Positions 1-5,887 of a stretch of DNA of 9,242 bases are shown in pieces. Position numbers and translations under genes: made by a program. Source of the DNA: Burkholderiales bacterium (GTDB taxonomy: Bacteria > Pseudomonadota > Gammaproteobacteria > Burkholderiales > SG8-39); assembly GCA_005777205.1 (NCBI GenBank), contig SXNB01000041.1, positions 1 to 9,242 of the forward strand, read 5' to 3'. The first letter of the stretch is position 1, and every line of letters starts with the position of its first letter. Under the pieces are notes generated by a model. It was not told where the DNA came from, ran no database searches, and saw nothing but the letters and a program-made list of their open reading frames with translations.

Positions 1-157
1 CCTTCTCGAGCACCGGCACCCGCTCGCGGTCGACCTCGCCGGCCCGACTGGCCCCGCCGCGGTGATTGGCCAGCGCGGCGCGCACCAGGGCGCGGTGGTC
101 GCCGAGTTGTTCGGCGAGCGCCGCAGCGGCCAGCACGGTGGTGCGGTCGCGGTGGCC
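1..157 (-). other. Non-DnaA-like segment fused in frame to the dnaA 3' end
   Basis: Seen: after residue 412 the dnaA frame continues as HRDRTTVLAAAALAEQLGD, then HRALVRAALANHRGG and ASRAGEVDRERVPVLEK, reaching the edge without a stop. Known DnaA proteins keep GGRDHTTVL followed by H-A-x-x-K-I and end about 35-40 residues later. The ANHRG...S..GEVD.ERV..LE pattern is, from memory, like helical-repeat regions of large LuxR/adenylate-cyclase-type ATPase regulators found mainly in actinobacteria. Inference: a junction lies within about 131-157, where the RD.TTVL string could have served as microhomology. It may be an assembly chimera or a real rearrangement; a chimera is more likely because DnaA is essential. 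Confidence 0.55.
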
Positions 158-1390
158 AAAGGCCTCGCCGATCTCTGGCAGGCTCATCTGGGTGAGGTCC
201 TGGGCGAGCGCCATCGCGACCTGTCGCGGCCGCGCGACATTGCGCGTCCGCCGCTTGGAATGCATGTCCGACATCTTAATCTTGAAGTACTCCACCACGG
301 TTTTCTGGATGCCCTCTATGCTGACCTGGCGGTTGGCCGCGTGGAGTATGTCGCGTAGAGCCTCACGTGCGAGCTCAAGCGAGAGGTCCCTGCCGGTGAA
401 GCGGGCGTAGGCAAGCACCTTTTTCAGTGCTCCTTCCAGTTCACGCACGTTGGAGCGGATGTGCTTGGCGATGAAGAAGGCGATGTCCTCAGGTAGCGCG
501 GAGGCCTCGCCTTGCGCCTTTTTGAGCACGATCGCCACGCGCATCTCCAGCTCCGGGGGATCGATCGCCACCGTGAGCCCCCAGCCAAATCGCGAGATCA
601 GCCGCTCCTGCATGCCCGCGATCTCCTTGGGGTAGGTATCGCAGGTGATCACGATCTGCTTGTGCGCCTCGACTAGGGCGTTGAAGGCGTAGAAGAACTC
701 CTCCTGGGTGCGGTCCTTGTTGGAGAAGAACTGGATGTCGTCGATCAGCAGCAGGTCTAAGGAGTGGTAGTGGCGCTTGAACTCCTCGAACGATTTTTGC
801 TGGTAGGCGCGCACCACGTCGGTCACGTACTGCTCAGCGTGGGTATAGCGAATTCTGGCCTCGGGACGCGCCGCGGCGACCCAATTGCCGATGGCGAGCA
901 GCAGGTGGGTCTTGCCCAGTCCGACACCGCCGTAGATGAATAGCGGGTTGTAGGACGTGCCGGGGTTCTCGGCCACCTGAACCGCGGCGGCACGGGCAAG
1001 CTGGTTCGCTTTGCCGGTGACCAGGCTGTCGAAGCTAAACTGGCTGTTGAATCGCGGGCGCTCGGGGACCGTGGGCTGAGCACCGCGGGCCGCGCCAGGG
1101 GGTACGGCGGCGCCCGGCGCCACGTTGCGGATCGGGGCCTCGGCGGGCCGCGCCAGCACCAGCTTCACCAGTGTCTCGCGTCCGCTCGTTTCCTCCGCGA
1201 GCCGACCAATACGGGCGACGAAGCGCTCTTTCACCATCTGGAGTACAAACTTGTTGGGAGCGGTCAGGACCAGCGCCGTGGGATCGGCCGCGTCGGCTTC
1301 CGGCGCCAGCGGCCGGATCCAGGTGTTGAACTGTTGCGCGGGCAGTTCCTGCTCGAGTCGGCGCAGGCAGGCATGCCAGAGGGTCTGCAT
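1..1390 (-). CDS. dnaA: Chromosomal replication initiator protein DnaA (partial, aberrant C-terminus)
   Basis: DnaA is the AAA+ ATPase that binds DnaA boxes at oriC, melts the origin and helps load the replicative helicase. Translating the minus strand from ATG at 1390 gives an N-terminus MQTLWHACLRRLEQELPAQQ (domain I), a short linker (about residues 80-112), then the AAA+ core. The core has Walker A GGVGLGKTH at 154-162, Walker B LLLIDDIQFF around 213-222, and SNVRELEGALKKVLAYA later. Domain IV starts normally (YFKIKMSDMHSKRRTRNVARPRQVAMALAQ, split here only by description), up to SLPEIGEAFG ending at residue 412. From there the usual GGRDHTTVLHACRKI is replaced by HRDRTTVLAAAALAEQ and the frame stays open to the window edge with no DnaA-like ending. 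The gene is divergent from rpmH, as is typical. Identity of residues 1-412 is certain; the last ~50 residues are suspect (chimera or fusion). Confidence 0.95.
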   Translation of the reverse strand, partial: MQTLWHACLRRLEQELPAQQFNTWIRPLAPEADAADPTALVLTAPNKFVLQMVKERFVARIGRLAEETSGRETLVKLVLARPAEAPIRNVAPGAAVPPGAARGAQPTVPERPRFNSQFSFDSLVTGKANQLARAAAVQVAENPGTSYNPLFIYGGVGLGKTHLLLAIGNWVAAARPEARIRYTHAEQYVTDVVRAYQQKSFEEFKRHYHSLDLLLIDDIQFFSNKDRTQEEFFYAFNALVEAHKQIVITCDTYPKEIAGMQERLISRFGWGLTVAIDPPELEMRVAIVLKKAQGEASALPEDIAFFIAKHIRSNVRELEGALKKVLAYARFTGRDLSLELAREALRDILHAANRQVSIEGIQKTVVEYFKIKMSDMHSKRRTRNVARPRQVAMALAQDLTQMSLPEIGEAFGHRDRTTVLAAAALAEQLGDHRALVRAALANHRGGASRAGEVDRERVPVLEK

Positions 1391-1489
1391 CGTGGTTTGC
1401 GGGGTCCGGTCGGGCGCTGAGTCGGTGTGTTTTGCGAGATTCTGGGGAAGATGATCGTCGCTTCGAAGATAATGCATCGACGGGTGCAG

Positions 1490-1495
1490 ATTTTA
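1490..1495 (-). promoter_or_regulatory. Possible dnaA promoter -10 (TAAAAT)
   Basis: On the minus strand TAAAAT (5 of 6 matches to the sigma-70 -10) sits 95 bases upstream of the dnaA ATG. The -35 zone, 16-18 bases further up, is poor (TGGATA-like) and coincides with the DnaA box at 1512-1520. If this is the promoter, DnaA bound at the box would compete with RNA polymerase, the classical autoregulation arrangement. The weak -35 keeps confidence low. Confidence 0.3.
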
Positions 1496-1511
1496 CCTGT
1501 TTCGCGCCGGG

Positions 1512-1520
1512 TTATCCACA
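1512..1520 (+). promoter_or_regulatory. DnaA box TTATCCACA
   Basis: TTATCCACA is an exact match to the high-affinity DnaA box consensus (TTWTNCACA, strongest form TTATCCACA). It lies between dnaA and rpmH, 122 bases upstream of the dnaA start codon. The location favours a role in dnaA autoregulation and/or origin function. A 9-mer match in a random position would carry little weight, but exact match plus context makes it convincing. Confidence 0.8.
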
Positions 1521-1576
1521 GGCCGGGAAGCAAATGCCGGCCCTCATTCCGGCGCGACAGGCCGAGCAAGGAACAT

Positions 1577-1606
1577 TTGACAAGGCTTTGATGCGCGGGC
1601 TTTAAT
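1577..1606 (+). promoter_or_regulatory. Promoter of the rpmH-rnpA-yidD-yidC-mnmE operon
   Basis: A perfect -35 hexamer TTGACA (1577-1582) is followed after 18 bases by TTTAAT (1601-1606), a 5-of-6 match to the sigma-70 -10. Transcription would start near 1613, leaving a leader of about 20 bases before the rpmH ATG at 1634. It is the best housekeeping promoter in the window, as expected for a highly expressed ribosomal protein gene. Confidence 0.75.
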
Positions 1607-1633
1607 ACCGCCCTTTTTCAATCGAGCGCGATC

Positions 1634-1768
1634 ATGAAGCGAACTTACCAGCCCTCCAAAACCCGGCGCGCGCGCCGTCACGGATTTCTTGTTCGCAAAC
1701 GCACGCGCGGCGGGCGCGCCGTGCTGGCTGCACGCAGAGCCAAGGGGCGCAAGCGCCTCGCGGTTTAG
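1634..1768 (+). CDS. rpmH: 50S ribosomal protein L34
   Basis: L34 is a small, very basic protein of the large ribosomal subunit that contacts 23S rRNA. The 44-residue product starts MKRTYQPSKTRRARRHGF, continues LVRKRTRGGRAVLAARRAKG and ends RKRLAV, the near-universal L34 signature and exact family length. The ATG at 1634 fits the invariant MKRTYQPS start; upstream Shine-Dalgarno sequence is weak (GAGCG about 8 bases away). It is first in the operon, directly behind the TTGACA promoter, and 14 bases before rnpA. The linkage rpmH-rnpA next to dnaA is one of the best conserved in bacteria. No oddities. Confidence 0.97.
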   Translation: MKRTYQPSKTRRARRHGFLVRKRTRGGRAVLAARRAKGRKRLAV

Positions 1769-1782
1769 GCCGGCCGTCCGGC

Positions 1783-2148
1783 GTGCCCGGCAAGCCGGAG
1801 CGGGCGCGACTGGGGCTGGGGCCGGAGCGCCGCATCCGCGGCCGCGCCGCGTTCGAGCCACTGCTGCGCGAGGGCAAGCGCAGTTCCAGCCGGGGGTTCG
1901 TTTTCATCCTCGCGCGGCGCGAGTCGGGCTTGCCGCGGCTGGGGATCCTGATATCACGCAAGCATTCGGCAAAGGCGACCGTGCGCAACCACATCAAGCG
2001 ATGTATCCGCGAGGCCTTCCGCCTCGAGCAGGTGGAGCTCGGCTCGCTGGGCGCCATGGATCTGCTGGTGCGGCCGCCCTACGGGGCGCGGCCCGGCCCC
2101 GGGATGATCGCCCTGCTGCGCGGGTTGCTCGGCGGACTCAAGCCATGA
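1783..2148 (+). CDS. rnpA: Ribonuclease P protein component
   Basis: RnpA is the protein subunit of RNase P; it helps the catalytic RNA bind the 5' leader of precursor tRNAs. The 121-residue product (typical 110-130) shows the family pattern: ERRIRGRAAFEPLLREGKR near residues 15-33, then RLGILISRKHSAKATVRNHIKRCIREAFR around 50-80 (described in two halves), which includes the basic helix where most homologues read RNR-IKR. Here the motif is RNH-IKR, a mild substitution. The start is GTG at 1783, the only reasonable start after the rpmH stop; the Shine-Dalgarno is poor, so translational coupling to rpmH is likely. Its TGA overlaps the yidD ATG by four bases (ATGA). Confidence 0.93.
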   Translation: MPGKPERARLGLGPERRIRGRAAFEPLLREGKRSSSRGFVFILARRESGLPRLGILISRKHSAKATVRNHIKRCIREAFRLEQVELGSLGAMDLLVRPPYGARPGPGMIALLRGLLGGLKP

Positions 2149-2399
2149 TCGTCGGCGCGTTGCGCCTGCTGGTGCGCGGCTACCGCTATTGCATCAGCCC
2201 GTTGCTACCGCCGTCGTGCCGTTTCCATCCAAGCTGCGCGGCCTATGCCGAGGAGGCGCTGGGCCGATACGGCGCGGTGAAAGGTGGCTGGCTGACCACG
2301 CAACGGCTGTGCCGCTGCGGCCCTTGGAGCCGGGGCGGCTTCGACCCGGTGCCGGAGCCGGCACCCGCAGCGGTTCCGGCGGCCTCCACGCAACCTTAA
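2145..2399 (+). CDS. yidD: Membrane protein insertion efficiency factor YidD
   Basis: YidD is a small, membrane-associated protein that assists YidC-dependent insertion of inner-membrane proteins. The 84-residue product has the diagnostic cysteine-rich pattern: RYCISPLLPPSCRFHPSC near residues 13-30, then YAEEALGRYG, and RLCRCGPWSRGGFDPVPEP toward the end. The three conserved features YxxxISPxxPPxCRFxPSCxxY, RxxRCxP and GGxDPVP are all present. The ATG at 2145 overlaps the rnpA stop (ATGA), which suggests translational coupling; yidC follows 13 bases after the stop. The same frame is open further upstream over rnpA, but that part overlaps a clear gene and is not YidD-like. Confidence 0.94.
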   Translation: MIVGALRLLVRGYRYCISPLLPPSCRFHPSCAAYAEEALGRYGAVKGGWLTTQRLCRCGPWSRGGFDPVPEPAPAAVPAASTQP

Positions 2400-2412
2400 T
2401 CGGGATATTCCA

Positions 2413-4092
2413 TTGGATACGCAGCGTCTGGTCCTGTTCTTCGTCTTCAGCTTCTCCCTGCTGCTGCTCTGGGACGCGTGGGAAAAGCACAACCGCCCCA
2501 AGCCCGTCCCGGTGCAGGCACAAAGCGGGTCGGTCGTGCCGGCGCCCGCGGCCCCGGCATCCAAGCCTGCCGCCGCGGCACCCCAGGTGCCGGGCCAGCC
2601 GGCGACCACCCCGGGCGTGGTTGCGCCCCAGGCTGCCGCCGCCACGGGCGAGAAGATCCAGATCCGCACCGACCTGCTGCTAGTCGAGATTGACACCGCC
2701 GGCGGCACGCTAAAGCGGGTCGAGCTGCTCAAGCACAAGGACACCGTCGACGAGAAGAAGAATTTTTCCCTGCTCGGGCCGGAGTTCGCCTACGAAGCGC
2801 AGAGCGGCATCGCGGGCGAGGGCGGCCCCAACCACCGCAGCCTGTGGCGGTTGCTACCGGGAGCGCGCACGCTCGAGCCCGGACAGGCGAGCCTCGAGGT
2901 GCGACTCGCCGCCCAAGGCCGCGACGGTCTCGCGGTGGAGAAGGTCTATACCTTCCGCCCCGACAGCTACATCATCGACGTCGCCTTCGAGGTCCGCAAC
3001 AATGGCGCCGCGCCTGCTTCGCCATTCGCCTATTTCCAGCTGACGCATAACGGCAAGCTGCCCGCGGGCGGGGATTCCCTGGCGCAGTCGTTCGGCGCGC
3101 AGAGCTTCTTCGGCTTCGCGGTCTATACCGAGGAGAAGAAGTTCCAGAAGATCGCGCTCTCCGATCTTGACAAGGGCAAGCCGGACCACGTCCGCCAGGC
3201 GAAGGACGGCTGGCTCGCCTTCGTGCAGCACTACTTCGTCGCCGGCTGGTTGCCGGCCCCCGGCGCCGGGCGCGACTACGCGATGGAAAAGCGCCAGGAC
3301 GGGAGCTACGCCGCGCGCGTCATGCTGCCCTCGGCGGCGATCGCGCCCGGCGCCAGCGCCAAGCTCTCGGCGCCGCTCTTCGTAGGGCCGCAGGAGCAGC
3401 GCCGGCTGAGCGCCGCCGCGCCCGGGTTCGAGCTGGTGGTGGACTACGGCTGGCTCACCATCATCGCCTGGCCGTTGTGGGCGGTGCTGGAGTTTTTCCA
3501 CCAGCTCTCGGACAACTGGGGCGTAGCCATCATTCTGCTCACGGTGACCATCAAGCTGGTGTTCTTCCCGCTGTCGGCGGCGAGCTACAAGTCGATGGCG
3601 AAGATGAAGCTGATCACGCCGCGCCTGACCAAGATCCGCGAGATGTACGAGCACGATCGCGCCAAGATGAACCAGGCGATGATGGAGCTGTACCGCACCG
3701 AGAAGATCAACCCGCTCGGCGGCTGCTTCCCGATCCTGGTGCAGATCCCGGTGTTCATCGCGCTTTACTGGGTGCTGCTGGCGGCGATTGAACTGCGGCA
3801 TGCGCCGTTTATCCTCTGGATCCGCGACCTCTCGGCGCTCGACCCCTACTACGTGCTGCCGGTGCTGATGACCATCACCATGATCATCCAGACCAAGCTC
3901 AACCCGGTGCCGCCGGACCCGGTGCAGGCGAAGGTGATGCAGTTCATGCCCTACATCTTCAGCGTGTTCTTCTTCTTCTTCCCGGCCGGGCTGGTGCTGT
4001 ACTGGCTGATCAACAACATCCTCTCCATCCTTCAGCAGTGGCAGATTCAGCGCATGTTCGAGCGCGACAAACCTGCCCATGCCAAGCGGTGA
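2413..4092 (+). CDS. yidC: Membrane protein insertase YidC
   Basis: YidC inserts and folds inner-membrane proteins, alone or with SecYEG. The 559-residue product has the Gram-negative architecture. TM1 is at about residues 5-21, in the canonical MDTQRLVLFF start, followed by a Pro/Ala-rich linker (about 35-75). A large periplasmic P1 domain runs to about 340, then comes the conserved five-helix core. The core's first helix region contains TVTIKLVFFPLSAASYKS with Lys381 at the place of the positively charged groove residue (Arg366 in E. coli). A charged cytoplasmic hairpin (about 392-435), the NPLGGCFPILVQIPVFIALY segment, and two late TMs ending PAGLVLYWLINNILSILQQW follow. Start is TTG at 2413, chosen because MDTQR is the family N-terminus. 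The 3' end overlaps mnmE by 14 bases. Confidence 0.97.
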   Translation: MDTQRLVLFFVFSFSLLLLWDAWEKHNRPKPVPVQAQSGSVVPAPAAPASKPAAAAPQVPGQPATTPGVVAPQAAAATGEKIQIRTDLLLVEIDTAGGTLKRVELLKHKDTVDEKKNFSLLGPEFAYEAQSGIAGEGGPNHRSLWRLLPGARTLEPGQASLEVRLAAQGRDGLAVEKVYTFRPDSYIIDVAFEVRNNGAAPASPFAYFQLTHNGKLPAGGDSLAQSFGAQSFFGFAVYTEEKKFQKIALSDLDKGKPDHVRQAKDGWLAFVQHYFVAGWLPAPGAGRDYAMEKRQDGSYAARVMLPSAAIAPGASAKLSAPLFVGPQEQRRLSAAAPGFELVVDYGWLTIIAWPLWAVLEFFHQLSDNWGVAIILLTVTIKLVFFPLSAASYKSMAKMKLITPRLTKIREMYEHDRAKMNQAMMELYRTEKINPLGGCFPILVQIPVFIALYWVLLAAIELRHAPFILWIRDLSALDPYYVLPVLMTITMIIQTKLNPVPPDPVQAKVMQFMPYIFSVFFFFFPAGLVLYWLINNILSILQQWQIQRMFERDKPAHAKR

Positions 4093-5437
4093 GTTGAGGA
4101 CGGAGCCGCCCGCCCTGCACACCATCGCCGCGATCGCCACGCCACCCGGGCGCGGCGGCATCGGCGTGGTGCGGGTCTCCGGCGTCCGGGCGCCGGATAT
4201 CGCCCGCGCGCTCCTGGGCGTGTTGCCCGAACCCCGGCAGGCGACCCTGGTCACCGCGCGCAGCGCAGGCGGCGACAAGCTGGACCAGGGCATCGCCCTG
4301 TACTTTCCCGCGCCGCATTCCTACACCAGCGAGCCCGTGCTCGAGTTCCAGGGACACGGCGGGCCGGTGGTCCTGCAGGCGGTTCTTGGCGCCGTGCTGG
4401 ATGCCGGAGCGCGACTCGCCGAGCCGGGCGAATTCACGCGCCGTGCCTTCCTCCATGGCCGCCTCGACCTCGCCCAGGCCGAAGCCGTGGCCGACCTCAT
4501 CGATGCCGCAAGTTCGGAGGCGGCCCGCTCGGCGATGCGATCCCTGGATGGGGAGTTTTCCTCGGCGGTGCGCCAGCTGGTGTCGGAGTTGACCGAGCTG
4601 CGCGCACTCACCGAGGCGATGCTAGATTTTCCGGAAGAAGAGGTCGACGAACTGCACCGCGACGACGCGCACAATCGGTTGGCGTCGACGCGGGCCGCGC
4701 TGGAGAACGTGCTGGCCCGGAGCCGGCAGGGCAGCCTGCTCCGGGAGGGGCTCCACGTGGTGATCGCAGGCCGGCCCAACGTCGGCAAGTCCAGCCTGCT
4801 CAACCGGCTGGCGGGCGCCGAGCGCGCCATCGTGACGTCGGTGGCGGGGACCACGCGCGACCTGGTGCGTGAGGACATCCGCATCGCTGGCGTGCCGCTG
4901 CACGTGGTGGATACCGCGGGTCTTCGTGAACCGGCTGACGAGGTCGAGAAGATCGGCATCGAGCTTGCCTGGCAGGAAATCCGGCGCGCCGACGTCGTAC
5001 TTGCGGTGGTCGACGCCGATGGCGGGGGCGACGGGGACACCCCCTCCGGCTTTGAATCGGCACTGCCGGCGGGTGTGGCGCGGATTCGCGTTGTCAACAA
5101 AATCGATCTCGTCGACATGGCGCCGGCACGGACGGCGGGCGAAGTCCGGCTGTCGGCGAAGACTGGCGAGGGGCTGGACCTGCTGCAAGCGGCGCTGCTC
5201 GCGGCCGCCGGCTGGGAGCGTAGCGGCGAAACCTTGTTCCTCGCCCGCGAGCGCCACCTGCGCGCGCTAGGTCGCGCGAGGACGCAGCTCGCCGCGGCAG
5301 CGGAACAGGGTGATCGCTGGGAACTGTTTGCAGAGGACCTGCGCCTGGCGCAGCAGGCGCTGTCCGAGATCACGGGGGAGGTCACCACCGAGGATCTGCT
5401 GGGACAGATTTTCTCCCGGTTCTGCATCGGAAAATAG
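4079..5437 (+). CDS. mnmE: tRNA uridine-5-carboxymethylaminomethyl modification GTPase MnmE
   Basis: MnmE works with MnmG to install the cmnm5 group on U34 of certain tRNAs, using GTP hydrolysis and a methylene-tetrahydrofolate carbon. The 452-residue length is typical. It shows an N-terminal folate-binding domain (DTIAA-like TIAAIATPPGRGGIGVVRVSG, then GHGGPVVLQ), a helical domain (EFTRRAFLHGRLDLAQAEAV) and an inserted G domain. The G domain has Walker A GRPNVGKSS (231-239), the AGTTRD switch, DTAG at 278-281 and NKID at 340-343. It ends with FCIGK, whose Cys450 is the conserved C-terminal motif. The ATG at 4079 lies inside the yidC end; a later TTG at 4094 is possible, so the start is uncertain. 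It is last in the operon; I see no clear hairpin-plus-U terminator after it. Confidence 0.97.
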   Translation: MPSGELRTEPPALHTIAAIATPPGRGGIGVVRVSGVRAPDIARALLGVLPEPRQATLVTARSAGGDKLDQGIALYFPAPHSYTSEPVLEFQGHGGPVVLQAVLGAVLDAGARLAEPGEFTRRAFLHGRLDLAQAEAVADLIDAASSEAARSAMRSLDGEFSSAVRQLVSELTELRALTEAMLDFPEEEVDELHRDDAHNRLASTRAALENVLARSRQGSLLREGLHVVIAGRPNVGKSSLLNRLAGAERAIVTSVAGTTRDLVREDIRIAGVPLHVVDTAGLREPADEVEKIGIELAWQEIRRADVVLAVVDADGGGDGDTPSGFESALPAGVARIRVVNKIDLVDMAPARTAGEVRLSAKTGEGLDLLQAALLAAAGWERSGETLFLARERHLRALGRARTQLAAAAEQGDRWELFAEDLRLAQQALSEITGEVTTEDLLGQIFSRFCIGK

Positions 5438-5464
5438 GGGCTGGCAAGGCGCTGGGGCGGACGA

Positions 5465-5484
5465 ATGTAATCGATCGGTTACAT
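5465..5484. promoter_or_regulatory. Operator-like palindrome ATGTAATCGATCGGTTACAT
   Basis: Nine of ten base pairs are symmetric around the centre (5474/5475); only T5471 opposite G5478 breaks the dyad. The form TGTAAYCGATCGRTTACA, a 20-base dyad with TGTAA/TTACA arms, is what TetR/AcrR-family repressors commonly bind. No regulator gene is visible next to it, so the binder must be encoded elsewhere or has been lost. It lies 28 bases after the mnmE stop and 404 bases before pckG. Confidence 0.5.
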
Positions 5485-5544
5485 ATTGGGAGGTGCTGTG
5501 CCACCTGCGGAAGCCGGATCGGGCAACGAGGAAGCGAAACACCG

Positions 5545-5750
5545 ATGAACCGTAAGTGAAGCCCGCCCGAGACCGCTGGCTCAATCCCGCGCTGGCGCTC
5601 GCGTTTTGCGCGGCCCCCAGCGCGCGCCTGCGCGCCCCGCGCCCGGCCCGGCCGAGTGCCTCTGCTGACCGCTGCGCACGTCACCCGGGTGATCGTGCTC
5701 ACCATCACCACCGCGCCGGTATTCCGCCTCATCCGACGCTTCCTGTGACG
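5545..5750 (+). pseudogene. Possible relic of a small exported or efflux-type gene
   Basis: Just below the operator, an ATG at 5545 reads MNRK and then stops. A GTG at 5556 opens a frame beginning VKPARDRWLNPALALAFCAA, which looks like a basic-hydrophobic-Cys signal sequence, but it continues as low-complexity Arg/Pro/Ala and ends at 5813 without domain features. In the frame of the ATG, after the stop, the stretch around 5670-5748 reads HVTRVIVLTITTAPVFRLIR before TGA. Operator plus signal-like start would suit a decayed efflux operon (for example an RND component), but no diagnostic motif survives. It may equally be non-coding DNA read by chance. Confidence 0.2.
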
Positions 5751-5874
5751 GTGCATCCTATTGTCTGGAAAGGGAATTATTGTTCCGCACCGGGCCCGGT
5801 CACGGCACGGTAAGATTCCCCCCCTCCACATCAAACCCGACCGGCCCGGGACCGCCCAGGGCCGTTTTGTTTTC

Positions 5875-5879
5875 AGGAG
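5875..5879 (+). promoter_or_regulatory. Ribosome binding site of pckG (AGGAG)
   Basis: AGGAG sits 8 bases before the ATG at 5888, ideal Shine-Dalgarno spacing. It decides the pckG start against an in-frame GTG near 5828 or the TTG at 5780, which have no such site. Confidence 0.85.
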
Positions 5880-5887
5880 TTGCCTCG

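Larger units (their letters stand above)
1391..1633. other. dnaA-rpmH intergenic region, candidate oriC / dnaA control region
   Basis: This 243-base gap separates divergent dnaA and rpmH, the position where many proteobacterial origins or dnaA control regions lie. It holds one perfect DnaA box (1512-1520), the rpmH promoter (1577-1606), a moderately AT-richer stretch around 1450-1500, and an inverted repeat GGCCGG/CCGGCC (1521-1526 with 1537-1542). I found only one perfect box and no clear run of AT-rich 13-mers, so a complete oriC is not demonstrated. The true origin could extend elsewhere, for example near the parS sites. Confidence 0.45.
5438..5887. other. mnmE-pckG intergenic region with orphan operator and possible gene relic
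   Basis: The 450-base gap holds a 20-base operator-like palindrome (5465-5484), a short stretch of possible gene remains (about 5545-5750), and the pckG leader. From about 5570 to 5690 it is extremely GC-rich; from about 5750 to 5790 it is AT-richer (GGAAAGGGAATTATTG), which may mark the pckG promoter. A TAAGAT at 5811-5816 could be a -10, but no good -35 is correctly spaced, so no promoter is called. Confidence 0.5.

Noticed and set aside
1521..1542. GGCCGG/CCGGCC inverted repeat as a terminator
   Set aside because: It has a 10-base loop and no T-run, between divergent genes where no terminator is needed.
1689..2144. Upstream extension of the yidD frame over rpmH/rnpA
   Set aside because: It overlaps two clear genes and resembles nothing; YidD homologues start at the ATG at 2145.
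2854..4293. Long minus-strand open frame (479 codons) opposite yidC and mnmE
   Set aside because: It is antisense to two unmistakable genes, very rich in His/Arg/Asp/Gly, and a by-product of high-GC codon use; no domain motif.
5491..5506. AGGTG/CACCT inverted repeat after the operator
   Set aside because: Five-base arms in GC-rich DNA are expected by chance, and there is no supporting context.
5780..5887. N-terminal extension of pckG from TTG 5780
   Set aside because: It lacks a ribosome binding site and is low-complexity Pro/Thr/Gly; ATG 5888 has AGGAG at ideal spacing and gives the normal family length.
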